From the NCBI GenBank assembly GCA_017520545.1, contig JAFXFM010000007.1, forward strand, positions 62,001-126,000: a stretch of 64,000 nt of DNA, given 5' to 3'. The position numbers and the translations under genes were made by a program. Position 1 is the stretch's first letter; each line of letters starts with the position of its first letter. This document shows, piece after piece, positions 1 through 9,359 of the stretch. The notes beneath the pieces are model-generated. The model saw only the letters and a program-made list of their open reading frames with translations. It was not told the origin of the DNA and ran no database searches. The DNA comes from Alistipes sp. (GTDB lineage Bacteria; Bacteroidota; Bacteroidia; Bacteroidales; Rikenellaceae).

Positions 1-771
1 GAGCAACTCCGCCAACTCCTCAACCTTCTTACGACTCAAACAGTAGATGATACCGCTCTTGCCCTCGTTCTGCTTGATATAGCGGATAATGTCGCGATCG
101 GGATCATTTTTTGGTCGCAACTCATAGTAGAGGTTCGGACGGTTGAACGACGATTTAAATACTACGGCATCGGTCATACCGAGGTTCTTCTGGATATCCA
201 TCTGCACCTTCGGGGTAGCCGTTGCGGTAAGCGTAATAAGCGGTGCCTGACCGATATCGTTTATGATAGGACGGATACGGCGATACTCGGGTCGGAAGTC
301 GTGTCCCCACTCCGAGATACAGTGAGCCTCGTCTATAGCGTAGAACGAGATTTTTATCTTTCGGAGAAATGCTATATTATCCTCCTTGGTGAGTGATTCG
401 GGGGCAAAATAGAGCAGTTTTGTCTTACCTGCCAACACCTCATCGCGCACCTGCTGTACGGCAGCGCGACTCAACGAGGAGTTGAGGAAGTGGGCAATGC
501 CCGAATTGTCGGAAAATGTGCGCATTGCATCGACCTGATTCTTCATCAGTGCAATGAGGGGAGAGATGATAATCGCCACTCCGTCCATCATCAGGGCCGG
601 CAACTGATAACAAAGCGACTTACCGCCACCCGTAGGCATCAGCACAAAAGTATCACGACCAGAGAGAAGGTTCATTATTACCTCCTCCTGATTACCCTTA
701 AACGAAGTGAATCCGAAATACTCTTTCAGTTTCTCGCGCAGTAAATTTCTGTCTATCAAAGCTTGCGACAT
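1..771 (-). CDS. recQ: ATP-dependent DNA helicase RecQ (N-terminal part, cut by window start)
   Basis: This is the first 257 codons of a superfamily 2 DNA helicase; the rest lies beyond base 1. The start is ATG at 771. The translation shows the helicase order: FGFTSFKGNQEEVI (RecQ motif 0), the Walker A stretch MPTGGGKSLCYQLPAL, SPLIALMKNQV (motif Ia), AIDEAHCISEWGHDFRPEY (DEAH box and aromatic-rich loop), then LTATATPKV (motif III) and the beginning of the second RecA lobe (GIIYCLSRKKVEEL). RecQ unwinds 3'-5' in recombination repair and at stalled forks. A CAAAGATA box at 815-822 gives a Bacteroidetes-type promoter reading leftward with a leader of about 40 nt. Identification is firm; the RQC and HRDC domains cannot be seen. 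Confidence 0.95.
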   Translation of the reverse strand, partial: MSQALIDRNLLREKLKEYFGFTSFKGNQEEVIMNLLSGRDTFVLMPTGGGKSLCYQLPALMMDGVAIIISPLIALMKNQVDAMRTFSDNSGIAHFLNSSLSRAAVQQVRDEVLAGKTKLLYFAPESLTKEDNIAFLRKIKISFYAIDEAHCISEWGHDFRPEYRRIRPIINDIGQAPLITLTATATPKVQMDIQKNLGMTDAVVFKSSFNRPNLYYELRPKNDPDRDIIRYIKQNEGKSGIIYCLSRKKVEELAELL

Positions 772-814
772 AGTATTTTGCTCCAAAACGCTCTTTTTTG
801 TCCAAATTTCCAAT

Positions 815-822
815 CAAAGATA
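815..822 (-). promoter_or_regulatory. Putative recQ promoter, -7 box
   Basis: The minus strand reads TATCTTTG, matching the Bacteroidetes -7 consensus TAnnTTTG, about 44 nt before the recQ ATG. No clear TTTG -33 box is seen upstream. Confidence 0.45.
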
Positions 823-844
823 ACAATTATTTCGGAAAAAAACA

Positions 845-852
845 TAACTTTG
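845..852 (+). promoter_or_regulatory. Putative promoter (-7 box) upstream of lptB
   Basis: TAACTTTG matches TAnnTTTG and reads toward lptB, divergent from the recQ promoter 25 bp away. The leader would be about 205 nt. The remainder of 772-1065 holds no gene I can support; near 964 and 1043 it has single copies of the AATGGCT word seen tandemly elsewhere in the window. Confidence 0.35.
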
Positions 853-1065
853 TGTGAAATTTATTTGAAAAAAGTTGAGAGAACTATTAAAAATAGAGTT
901 CGACTTTGCCAATAATTATAACAGTAGTGATTGTTAATTTGTAAAATATATAGTTAATCGCCAATGGCTACCGCTGCGATTAAGCCGAGTGCAGAGGCTG
1001 CTTGAAGAGTATGCTGAGGCGGAGCAGCGAAGACCAAAGGTCAATGGCTAAAAGCAAAAGAGAGT

Positions 1066-1833
1066 ATGAGGCTTTTCACCACCGATCTTGTCAAAAAATA
1101 TAAGGCGCGAACAGTCGTCGATCACGTATCTATCGATGTTCAGCAGGGAGAGATCGTGGGCTTGCTTGGCCCTAACGGAGCGGGTAAGACCACATCGTTC
1201 TATATGATTGTAGGACTGATTAAGCCAAATGGCGGACGCATCTTCCTCGAACACGACGACGGAAAAATCGACGAATTGACCAAACTTCCGGTCTATAAAC
1301 GTGCACAGATGGGCGTAAGTTATCTGGCACAGGAGGCGTCGGTATTCCGCAATCTGAGTGTCGAGGACAACATCCGCGCCGTGCTCGAAATGACCAATTT
1401 CACAAAGGAGTATCAGCGCGACCGTGTCGAGACCCTTATCGAGGAGTTCCGCCTGCAAAAGGTGCGCAAGAGTTATGGTAATCAGCTTTCGGGTGGCGAG
1501 CGTCGCCGTACCGAGATTGCACGTGCTATCGCCATTAATCCATCGTTCGTCCTGCTCGACGAGCCGTTTGCGGGTGTAGACCCTATCGCCGTGGAGGATA
1601 TCCAGAGTATCGTGGCGACTTTGAAAAACAAGAATATCGGCGTCATCATCACCGACCATAACGTTGATGAAACGCTGGCTATCACCGACCGCACCTACCT
1701 CCTCTATGAGGGTAAAATTCTCAAAACAGGTACAGCCGAGGAGTTGGCAGAGGACGAAATGGTACGAAAGGTCTATCTCGGCAAAAACTTCGAGTTGAGA
1801 AAGAACCACCGATTTGAATTGGAACAAGAGTAA
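1066..1833 (+). CDS. lptB: LPS export ABC transporter ATP-binding protein LptB
   Basis: The 255-residue cytoplasmic ATPase powers the LptBFG complex, which pulls lipopolysaccharide out of the inner membrane toward the LptA/C/D bridge. Walker A is [11 protein letters not shown], the Q-loop follows at [10 protein letters not shown], the signature is LSGGERRR and Walker B is [13 protein letters not shown], with the switch histidine in TDHNV. The [13 protein letters not shown] segment is characteristic of LptB rather than of amino-acid importers. Length is near the family norm of about 240, with a short C-terminal tail. It is the first gene of a run with aroA, aroC, prmC and recX on the same strand with gaps of 18 bp or less. 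Confidence 0.93.
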   Translation: MRLFTTDLVKKYKARTVVDHVSIDVQQGEIVGLLGPNGAGKTTSFYMIVGLIKPNGGRIFLEHDDGKIDELTKLPVYKRAQMGVSYLAQEASVFRNLSVEDNIRAVLEMTNFTKEYQRDRVETLIEEFRLQKVRKSYGNQLSGGERRRTEIARAIAINPSFVLLDEPFAGVDPIAVEDIQSIVATLKNKNIGVIITDHNVDETLAITDRTYLLYEGKILKTGTAEELAEDEMVRKVYLGKNFELRKNHRFELEQE

Positions 1834-1846
1834 AGCAAAATATAGT

Positions 1847-3091
1847 ATGGATACATCTGTCCCGCGAGGGCGACTTTCAGGCGTGGCAACACCGCCTTGT
1901 TCGAAGAGTTATGCGCAACGAGCCTTGGCAGCGGCACTGCTCGCCGATGGCGAAACTGTATTGCGCAATCTCGATTTCTGTGATGACACCCTATCGGCTA
2001 TTCGTGTTATCGAAACGCTCGGAGCCAAAGTTGAGCGATTAGACGAACGCACCGTGAAAATTACCGGCGGGCTATCGCCCCAAAGCGACACTCTGAATGT
2101 TGGAGAGTCGGGCTTGGCTACGCGAATGTTCACCCCGATAGCTTCATTGTGCGACACTCCTATCACCATACAGGGCGAGGGTACTCTGCTCCACCGCCCT
2201 ATGCATATGATGATTGAGCCGCTACGCAGGCTCGGTGTCGATGTGCGCGATGGCGGAGGTCGTCTGCCTGTCGAGGTTTGCGGACCGATAAAGGGTGGCG
2301 AAATCGAGGTTGATGGCTCCGTTTCGTCGCAATTTCTTACGGGATTACTGATGGCACTTCCTTTGGCAGAGGAGGATACGACCATAGCGGTCGAAAATGC
2401 CGTATCGAAGCCATATCTCGATATGACAATTGATATGGCGTCGAAGTTTGGTGTCAAAATCAGCCATAACGACTACAACGAGTTCTACGTTGAGGGCGGC
2501 CAGAAGTACGAGGCTGCCGACATCACAATAGAGGGTGATTGGAGTGCCGCAGCGATGTTGCTTGTGGCAGGAGCAATTGCCGGAAAGGTTTCGCTAAACA
2601 ACATTTCGCTACTCTCGAAGCAGGCGGACGTGGCTATTTGCGATGCCCTGGTACGTGCCGGAGCGTTGGTTACAAGTGAGCCAAACGCCATCACCGCCGA
2701 ACATCGCGACCTGGTCGCTTTCGAGTTCGACGCAACGCAGTGTCCCGACCTCTTTCCTGCATTGGCAGCGTTGGCTGCCGCAGCCGATGGCGAGAGCGTA
2801 ATATACGGCGTGCATCGCTTGGAGCACAAGGAGTCGAATCGCGCCGAGAGCATTGCCGAGGAGTATGCGAAACTCGGTATCGAGGTGCGTTTGGAGGAGG
2901 ATGCGATGTATATTCGTGGTGGAGATATTCACTCGGCGACCACCGAGAGCCACCACGACCACCGTATTGCAATGTCGTTGGCAGTGTCGGCACTACGTTC
3001 CGACGGCGAAATAACCATTCGCAACGCCGAGTGCGTAGCAAAGAGCTATCCCGATTTCTTCGAAGCATTGCATTCATTAAGAGAGGAGTAA
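1847..3091 (+). CDS. aroA: 3-phosphoshikimate 1-carboxyvinyltransferase (EPSP synthase)
   Basis: The enzyme joins shikimate 3-phosphate and phosphoenolpyruvate in the sixth step toward chorismate. The N-terminal SKSYAQRALAAALLADG segment carries the shikimate-phosphate-binding Ser-Lys and Arg. NVGESGLATRMFTPIA matches the PEP-binding loop, and the C-terminal HRIAMSLAV and ESNRAESIAEE stretches are also typical. I chose the ATG at 1847 (414 residues) because it places the SKS motif at the usual distance from the N terminus. A start at 1814 would add 11 residues and overlap lptB. The usual Gly or Pro before SKS is Cys here (PPCSKS). aroC follows after 2 bp. Confidence 0.93.
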   Translation: MDTSVPRGRLSGVATPPCSKSYAQRALAAALLADGETVLRNLDFCDDTLSAIRVIETLGAKVERLDERTVKITGGLSPQSDTLNVGESGLATRMFTPIASLCDTPITIQGEGTLLHRPMHMMIEPLRRLGVDVRDGGGRLPVEVCGPIKGGEIEVDGSVSSQFLTGLLMALPLAEEDTTIAVENAVSKPYLDMTIDMASKFGVKISHNDYNEFYVEGGQKYEAADITIEGDWSAAAMLLVAGAIAGKVSLNNISLLSKQADVAICDALVRAGALVTSEPNAITAEHRDLVAFEFDATQCPDLFPALAALAAAADGESVIYGVHRLEHKESNRAESIAEEYAKLGIEVRLEEDAMYIRGGDIHSATTESHHDHRIAMSLAVSALRSDGEITIRNAECVAKSYPDFFEALHSLREE

Positions 3092-3093
3092 GT

Positions 3094-4116
3094 ATGTGGC
3101 ATAATTCGTTTGGCTCGAAGTTTAAGATCTCCATTTGGGGCGCTTCGCACACTCCCGAAGTGGGGGTGTGCATAGGTGGCGTTCCTGCGGGAATAGCCCT
3201 TTCGGAGGCGGACTTCGAGGCAGATCTCTCGCGGCGCAGAGCCTCGGCAAAGGGCACTACCGCTCGCCACGAGGCGGACGTTCCAACCATTCGCTCGGGC
3301 GTCATCAAAGGCAAAACCACGGGCGAAATGATAGAGATTGTGTTCCGAAATGGAGATGTTCGCTCCGCAGATTATTCGCAATTCGAGACGCACCCACGTC
3401 CATCGCACGTCGATTTTGTGGCACGTGCAAAGTATGGCGAGGAGGTCGATTTACGTGGTAGTGGGCAGTTCTCGGGGCGAATGACCGTTCTGCTTGTTGC
3501 TGCGGGAGTAGTTGCAAAAAAGGTGGTCGAAGGGGTGCAATACGCCACCTCAATCGTAGAGATTGGTGGCTCGCGCAACGAAGCGGAGTTTTCTGATATT
3601 ATCACCGCTGCAATGGCGGACGGCGATTCGGTAGGAGGCATTGTTGAGTGTGTAGCCAAAGGTTTAAAAGTGGGCTTGGGAGAACCCTTCTTCGACTCGG
3701 CAGAGAGCATTATCGCCCATCTTCTATTCTCCGTTCCGGCTGTGAAGGGCGTGGAGTTTGGTAGCGGCTTCGAGGGCATTCGCCTTCGTGGTTCCGAGCG
3801 CAACGACCGCCTCGTGAATAGCGACGGACACACCGCAACCAACAATGAAGGCGGCATAAATGGCGGCATTACCAACGGCAACGATTTAATAGTTCGAGTG
3901 GCGATAAAACCGACACCGAGCATCTCGTGCGAACAGATGACCTACAACAGAGAGTTGGACAAGGTTGCTCCGCTGCGCATCAAGGGTCGCCACGATGCTT
4001 GCATTGCTCTGCGTGCGGCTGTGGTTGTGGAGTCGGCGGTAGCTATTGCTCTTGCTGAACTGGCCCTCACCGCCCACGCTTCATCTCTCACCTCTCGTCT
4101 TTCGTCTTTCGTTTAA
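3094..4116 (+). CDS. aroC: Chorismate synthase
   Basis: The enzyme converts EPSP to chorismate using reduced FMN as the last step of the shikimate pathway. The N terminus MWHNSFGSKFKISIWGASH matches the family's G-x-x-H start. Further signatures are HPRPSHVDF, RGSGQFSGRMT, GDSVGGIVECVAKG and NEGGINGGITNG. The start is the ATG at 3094, 2 bp after the aroA stop; a longer open frame upstream runs through aroA and is not used. The protein has 340 residues, slightly short of the usual 355-360. Its last 13 residues (SSLTSRLSSFV region) are low in complexity, perhaps a drifted terminus. Confidence 0.93.
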   Translation: MWHNSFGSKFKISIWGASHTPEVGVCIGGVPAGIALSEADFEADLSRRRASAKGTTARHEADVPTIRSGVIKGKTTGEMIEIVFRNGDVRSADYSQFETHPRPSHVDFVARAKYGEEVDLRGSGQFSGRMTVLLVAAGVVAKKVVEGVQYATSIVEIGGSRNEAEFSDIITAAMADGDSVGGIVECVAKGLKVGLGEPFFDSAESIIAHLLFSVPAVKGVEFGSGFEGIRLRGSERNDRLVNSDGHTATNNEGGINGGITNGNDLIVRVAIKPTPSISCEQMTYNRELDKVAPLRIKGRHDACIALRAAVVVESAVAIALAELALTAHASSLTSRLSSFV

Positions 4117-4130
4117 ATTTAACTTCCGCA

Positions 4131-4961
4131 ATGACTTTGCGTCTTACTATACACACGATAAGAGATGCCGTAGAGCCGCTATATGGTATGCGTGAGGCGG
4201 AGTCTATTGCCCGTATGGTCGTGAGCGAAAGGCTGAACTACAACCTTTCGCAACTCGTTCTGCACTACGACGATGAGTGCGAAATAGCCAACCTCGGAAC
4301 CATAGTTGAGGAGTTGCGTAGTGGTCGTCCTGTGCAGTATGTATTGGGCAAGGCTGAGTTTTGTGAAGAGAGGTTCGAGGTCGCCGAAGGGGTACTTATT
4401 CCGCGCCCCGAAACCGAGGAGTTGGTCTATCGCATAGCCGAAATGGCAAAGCGAAGAGCGAAGATTCTCGATATCGGCACAGGCAGTGGCGCGATTGCCA
4501 TATCTCTCGCCAAGATAGTCAAAGATGCAGAGGTTACAGCGGTGGATATCTCGACCGAAGCGTTAGCAATAGCCGAGCGCAATGCCGAACGACTTGGCGC
4601 AAAAGTCAGGTTTGTGGAGGCCGACGCATTGGGCGATTTAAGCCACCTCGGAGAGTTCGATATAATAGTTTCGAATCCGCCATATATTCCACAGAGCAAC
4701 ATTGTCGATATGCGCAAAAATGTGGTTGATTTCGAGCCCCATATAGCACTATTTGTCCCCGACAATGACATTTTGCGATTCTACCGCGCCACAGCAGAGA
4801 ACGCCAAGAAGATGTTGAGCGACGACGGTTCGCTGTGGTTCGAGATCTACGAAAAGGCGGGCGAGGAGATATGCGCGATGCTCCGCGAGAAGGGATTTAT
4901 GCATAACGAGTTGATGGAGGATGCCAACCTTAAACCGAGAATGGTATGGAGCAGAAGGTAG
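4131..4961 (+). CDS. prmC: Release factor glutamine methyltransferase PrmC
   Basis: The 276-residue S-adenosylmethionine-dependent enzyme methylates the Gln of the GGQ motif in peptide-chain release factors RF1 and RF2. An N-terminal helical domain (residues 1-95) leads to RPETEELVY, the SAM-binding ILDIGTGSGAIAISLA and the catalytic VSNPPYIP loop, which binds the glutamine amide. The last 16 bases overlap recX, so the two are probably translationally coupled. Confidence 0.93.
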   Translation: MTLRLTIHTIRDAVEPLYGMREAESIARMVVSERLNYNLSQLVLHYDDECEIANLGTIVEELRSGRPVQYVLGKAEFCEERFEVAEGVLIPRPETEELVYRIAEMAKRRAKILDIGTGSGAIAISLAKIVKDAEVTAVDISTEALAIAERNAERLGAKVRFVEADALGDLSHLGEFDIIVSNPPYIPQSNIVDMRKNVVDFEPHIALFVPDNDILRFYRATAENAKKMLSDDGSLWFEIYEKAGEEICAMLREKGFMHNELMEDANLKPRMVWSRR

Positions 4962-5437
4962 TGGCAAAGAGAACAAAGACGGCGGAGCAGGCTTTGCAGT
5001 CGCTGATGCGGATGTGTGCCCGCTCGGAGCGCTCATCGGGCGATGCCCTGCGATTAATGAAGCGGTGGGGCTTGGCAGACGAAGAGGCAAGAAAGGTGCT
5101 TACACGCCTTCGCGCCGAACGATTTATTGACGACGCAAGATATGCAGAAGCCTTCGTACGCGACAAACTCAATCTGAGTGGTTGGGGGGCACACAAGATA
5201 AAAATGACGTTGCGCACCAAGGGTGTAGCAAAAGATATTATCGACGAGGTGGTTACTCCGATGCTTGCCGAAACGGATATGGCAGAGCGATTGGAGGAGA
5301 TTATGCGTCGCCGTATGCGCACGTTAAAGTTTAGTTCACCCTACGATGCCAAGACGAAACTTATCCGTTTTGCTGCATCGCGCGGTTACGACATTGACGA
5401 AGCGGTGGAGTGCGCAACGAAAATTTTGAGAGATTAA
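4946..5437 (+). CDS. recX: Regulatory protein RecX
   Basis: The 163-residue all-helical protein belongs to the RecX family, which binds RecA filaments and tempers recombination and the SOS response. The three-helix repeats are visible: a basic first repeat with LMRMCARSERSSGDALRLM, the core LRAERFIDDARYAEAFVRDK, and WGAHKIKMTLRTKGVAKDII. The start ATG lies inside prmC. recA is not in the window. The next gene begins 18 bp later. Confidence 0.85.
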   Translation: MEQKVVAKRTKTAEQALQSLMRMCARSERSSGDALRLMKRWGLADEEARKVLTRLRAERFIDDARYAEAFVRDKLNLSGWGAHKIKMTLRTKGVAKDIIDEVVTPMLAETDMAERLEEIMRRRMRTLKFSSPYDAKTKLIRFAASRGYDIDEAVECATKILRD

Positions 5438-5455
5438 AACAAAAACCTTAACTAT

Positions 5456-8188
5456 ATGAAGAGAGTGTATGGAATTCTGGTGGCGCTGACACTTTTCTGC
5501 GCACCTATATCGTTGTCAGCTCAATCGCTCGACAAGGTAAATCCGATACCGACAGATTTCACGAATTTCGTAACAAATAGTTTCATCAACTACTATACAA
5601 CGGGAGGTGTGCAGGAGAAGCTATATCTGGTTACCGACAAGCCATTTTACAGTGCCGGCGATACAATCTATTTCAGTGCATTTCTTGTAAATTCCATCTA
5701 CTTCAACCGCACCACCGATACCAAATTCATATACGTGGAGTTGATTGATGCAACGGGTAATGTAACAGACCGTTTGAGAGTTATGGGTTCGGAGGGACGT
5801 TTTCACAATGCGATACCCCTCTCAACAAAGACAACTCCCGGAAAGTACACCTTGCGAGCATACTCAAAGTGGCAAACCAACTCCGACCGAGCATTGCTTT
5901 TCTCTCGCCAATTGGAGATTGGTAACTACATCGACGACGCCGTACGCACCAATATAAAGTACGAATTCGACGGTACAGGCAAAGTGGTCGCTTCGGTGGA
6001 GGTTACGACCAACAATTTCACCCCCGTAGCAGACAACACCGTAGAGTATTCGCTCAGTATAAATGGTCGCACCACACGGCATATGACAAAGACCGACAAG
6101 GACGGATTTTTCCGCTTCTCGTTCCGCCCGAGTGCGAATATGTCGGACTGTATTCGTATGAATATCAATGCCAATGGTCGCAAGTTGGATAGAAAGGCTC
6201 AGTTGCCATCATTCGAGAACGACTTCTCGGCTAAGTTCCTTCCCGAGGGTGGAAATCTTATTGCCGGCATCGAGCAGACCATCGCCTTCAAGGCGGTGGG
6301 TATCGACGGTAAAGCCGTAGATGTTGAAGGTGTCGTTCAGACAAAATCGGGTATCGAGGTGTGCACCATTCGCTCCGAGCACTGCGGTATGGGTAAATTC
6401 TCGCTCAAAGCGCAAGAGGGAGAGACCTACATCGCAACGCTTTCGACAAAAGATGGCATATCGCGCTCCTTCACCCTACCCGAGGCAAAACCTCACGGTT
6501 GCGTTATAAGTATGCAACCCGAGGAGGGCAACAAAGTGCTCTTGCAGATACATACCACAGAGTCGTATCCGCGCCAAAATCTCGTTGCCATAGTGCAGTC
6601 GCGAGGTATCGTGAATTATGTAGTAGAAGACCTATCGCACGCTATGCGTATTTCGCTCGACAAGTTACGCAGCGGTGTTGCTCAAGTGTCGGTTGTGGAT
6701 AAGACCACGCGTTCGGTTGTGGCACAGCGTCTGTTTTTTGTGCGTGGCGCAGTTGCTTCGGCAACCATAACATCGAATGTAAAGAGGTTTGCTCCGAGAG
6801 AGCGCGTTCAACTCGACTTTGGCATAAAGAATAGTGCAGGAGCTGCCGTAAAGGGCGATTTTGTGGTATCAGTAACTGATGCCGAGTTATTGAAAGAGGA
6901 GCCAAACAGTGATAACATCTTCTCGTATATGCTCCTCAACTCGGAGCTGAAGGGACATATCGAAAATCCGAAATACTACTTCGAGGCAGACGATGCAAAG
7001 CACAATGAACACCTCGACCTCGTAATGCTGACTCACGGTTGGCGTCGCTACAACATCAGCTCAATTCTCGCCGGCAAGAAACCTATCATAAAGCAGCCGT
7101 TCGAGAAGGAACAGAGCATATCGGGAGGTGTAAAATCGACTATTGGAAAGACTCGCAACACGAGTGTAATGATTTTCCGCAATCGCAAGGAGTATTTGGG
7201 CGTTCACGACCTCAACAGCACAAATCGCTTCTTTATCACCGGTGTCGATTCGCCCGATACGACTGTCTATGTGTTACAGGCGCTAAATCGCAATGGTAGT
7301 AGCGATCGGGTACGCATCAAGGTCGATCCTCAAATCTACCCTATGGCACCGACCATTGCGCGTGAGAGATTCCGCAAAGAGGTCGTTCCATCGCTCACCG
7401 AGGAGTATATGGTGCGTTCGAAAAACACATATTTCGAGGAGGGCGGAGTGCCTGTTGTAGATATCGACGTAGTGGAGGTTATTGCAAAGAGAACGGTAAC
7501 CTACGACTACTCCTCTTCGCTCAACGATTTCAACACCGTAAGTGGTGATATGAGTCGTTTTGTCTCGATTTTCGACGCCTTGCAGCGTTTCCGCCAACTC
7601 GAAGTCGAGGGCAACAATGTATATGTTCGCTCGAAAAAGGTGGCATCTCCGGTACAAGATGAGTCGAGCAACAACACCGATAGCGAGGAGAATAATTTTG
7701 CCGGCGTGGATATTGAAATGGACGATAAGGTCGATTTGATGCCTGCGGTTTATGTTAATGGAACACAGATGGATATGGGCATAATCGACGCCTACCCTAT
7801 GAGCGAAGTTATAAGCGTATCGTACCTCGACAAGTTCGAATCGATGGCTGCGGGTATGGGCTCCGAAACGGGTGCCATTATCCTCCACGTCAAGGATATA
7901 AATGCTCGCGAGAAGCTCCTCATCAACTCTATGGCAGAGGTTATAGTTCCGGGTTATGCCCTACCTATGGAGTTCTACGCACCGGACTATTCGGTAGAAA
8001 ACGACAGGAGCAAGAGGGATAACCGTACCACTATTGCGTGGGTACCATCGTTGTTGAGCAACTCATTGGGCGATGCTACGATGTCTTTCTGGACAGCCGA
8101 CCGCCAATCGGACTACCGCGTGATTATCGAGGGTATCACCTCCGAGGGTGAGCTGCTGCACAGCGAAATGATACTACAATCGAAGTAG
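5456..8188 (+). CDS. Exported macroglobulin-like protein with a TonB-plug-like C-terminal region
   Basis: This 910-residue protein has a signal peptide (residues 1-22, ending LSAQ). Residues about 50-150 begin KLYLVTDKPFYSAGDTIYF, the pattern of alpha-2-macroglobulin MG2 strands, and more beta-rich repeats follow. Near residues 670-830 the sequence turns plug-like: DALQRFRQLEVEGNNVYVRS, then AVYVNGTQMDMGIIDAYPMSEVISVSYLDK and ETGAIILHVKD, which parallel the TonB-receptor plug. No 22-strand barrel follows and the protein ends about 80 residues later. It is probably periplasmic or outer-membrane associated. Bacteroidetes have many such proteins of unknown function. No thioester motif (CGEQ) is visible. 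It may share the recX transcript. Confidence 0.7.
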   Translation: MKRVYGILVALTLFCAPISLSAQSLDKVNPIPTDFTNFVTNSFINYYTTGGVQEKLYLVTDKPFYSAGDTIYFSAFLVNSIYFNRTTDTKFIYVELIDATGNVTDRLRVMGSEGRFHNAIPLSTKTTPGKYTLRAYSKWQTNSDRALLFSRQLEIGNYIDDAVRTNIKYEFDGTGKVVASVEVTTNNFTPVADNTVEYSLSINGRTTRHMTKTDKDGFFRFSFRPSANMSDCIRMNINANGRKLDRKAQLPSFENDFSAKFLPEGGNLIAGIEQTIAFKAVGIDGKAVDVEGVVQTKSGIEVCTIRSEHCGMGKFSLKAQEGETYIATLSTKDGISRSFTLPEAKPHGCVISMQPEEGNKVLLQIHTTESYPRQNLVAIVQSRGIVNYVVEDLSHAMRISLDKLRSGVAQVSVVDKTTRSVVAQRLFFVRGAVASATITSNVKRFAPRERVQLDFGIKNSAGAAVKGDFVVSVTDAELLKEEPNSDNIFSYMLLNSELKGHIENPKYYFEADDAKHNEHLDLVMLTHGWRRYNISSILAGKKPIIKQPFEKEQSISGGVKSTIGKTRNTSVMIFRNRKEYLGVHDLNSTNRFFITGVDSPDTTVYVLQALNRNGSSDRVRIKVDPQIYPMAPTIARERFRKEVVPSLTEEYMVRSKNTYFEEGGVPVVDIDVVEVIAKRTVTYDYSSSLNDFNTVSGDMSRFVSIFDALQRFRQLEVEGNNVYVRSKKVASPVQDESSNNTDSEENNFAGVDIEMDDKVDLMPAVYVNGTQMDMGIIDAYPMSEVISVSYLDKFESMAAGMGSETGAIILHVKDINAREKLLINSMAEVIVPGYALPMEFYAPDYSVENDRSKRDNRTTIAWVPSLLSNSLGDATMSFWTADRQSDYRVIIEGITSEGELLHSEMILQSK

Positions 8189-8209
8189 TAAAAATTGGTG
8201 CAAAAAAAG

Positions 8210-8240
8210 TTGGCAATCTCCGCCATTTTCACTATATTTG
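8210..8240 (+). promoter_or_regulatory. Promoter of manC-murF
   Basis: A TTGG box at 8210-8213 lies 20 bp before TATATTTG (8233-8240), a full Bacteroidetes primary-sigma match. The leader to manC is about 22-25 nt. Confidence 0.6.
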
Positions 8241-8267
8241 TGAAAACATACACAAATAACTACTACT

Positions 8268-9347
8268 ATGGGCAACAGAAGAGCTTTGTATTGTGTGATA
8301 ATGGCGGGTGGTGTAGGTACTCGTTTTTGGCCGGAGAGCCGTCAGAGCAAACCTAAACAGTTCCTCGATATTTGCGACACGGGAAAGTCGTTCCTTCGTA
8401 TGACCTACGAGCGATTTGCTTACCTCGTGCCTACCGAGAATTTTTTGGTAGTAACCAACACACGTTACAAGGAGTTGGTATTGGAGCATATCCCCGAACT
8501 GAAAGAGGAGCAGGTATTGTGCGAGCCGATAGGTCGCAACACCGCACCTTGTATCTGCTATGCAGCCTACCATCTACGCCATATTGACCCCGAGGCGATG
8601 ATGATTGTTACCCCGGCAGACCACCTTATACTGAACGAGGCGGAGTTCCACTCTATCGTGAATGATACTATCGAATTTGCAAACGAGAATAACGCCTTGA
8701 TGACTATTGGCATCACGCCAAATCGCCCTGAAACGGGCTACGGATATATCCAAAAGAGCGACAACTCGAAAATCTCACGCGTAAAGTGCTTTACCGAGAA
8801 GCCAAACTTGGAGTTGGCTCAGGTCTTTGTGCAGTCGGGCGAGTTCTTTTGGAACTCGGGCATCTTCATTTGGAAGGTGGACGATATTATCGAGGCTGTA
8901 GCAGAGCATCTGCCCGAGCACCACGCACTTTTCGAAGGTGTTTCGCCACTACTCGGCACAGCGTCCGAGGCAGATGCTATTGCACAAGTATTCTCGGAGT
9001 GCCGTGCCATATCTATCGACTACGGAGTGATGGAGAAGGCTGAAAATGTATATGTTCGATGCGGGGACTTTGGTTGGAGCGACGTTGGAACGTGGGGTTC
9101 GCTGTATCAACTATCTCGCAAGGATAAGTACGCCAATGTTAAGCCGTCGGAGGGGTGCTACACCTACAACACCCGCTCCTCGATAGTTTCGTTGCCGAAG
9201 GGCAAGGTCGGAATTATAAATGGTCTGCGCGACTACATCGTGGTCGATACCGAAGATGTATTGCTCATCTGTCCGAGGGGCGAGGAGCAGAATATCAAGA
9301 AGTACATCGACGAGGTGAAGTACAACACGGGCGATAAACACATCTAA
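8268..9347 (+). CDS. manC: Mannose-1-phosphate guanylyltransferase
   Basis: The 359-residue enzyme makes GDP-mannose from mannose-1-phosphate and GTP for glycan and GDP-fucose synthesis. The nucleotidyltransferase signature is at the N terminus: MAGGVGTRFWPESRQSKPKQF. CEPIGRNTAPCICYAAY, TPADHLI (metal-binding Asp), PETGYGYIQ, FTEKP and FFWNSGIFIWK follow in family order. The length is that of the single-domain enzyme without the fused isomerase domain. It has its own strong promoter, and murF begins 12 bp after its stop. Confidence 0.93.
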   Translation: MGNRRALYCVIMAGGVGTRFWPESRQSKPKQFLDICDTGKSFLRMTYERFAYLVPTENFLVVTNTRYKELVLEHIPELKEEQVLCEPIGRNTAPCICYAAYHLRHIDPEAMMIVTPADHLILNEAEFHSIVNDTIEFANENNALMTIGITPNRPETGYGYIQKSDNSKISRVKCFTEKPNLELAQVFVQSGEFFWNSGIFIWKVDDIIEAVAEHLPEHHALFEGVSPLLGTASEADAIAQVFSECRAISIDYGVMEKAENVYVRCGDFGWSDVGTWGSLYQLSRKDKYANVKPSEGCYTYNTRSSIVSLPKGKVGIINGLRDYIVVDTEDVLLICPRGEEQNIKKYIDEVKYNTGDKHI

Positions 9348-9359
9348 TCAAACGGAGAA

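Noticed and set aside
772-1065. A small gene before lptB
   Set aside because: Stretches such as that near 985-1040 look coding-like in composition, but no frame with a start and a sensible protein was found.
1048-1827. 259-codon minus-strand frame opposite lptB
   Set aside because: lptB shows all ABC ATPase motifs in the correct order on the plus strand; the antisense frame shows none.
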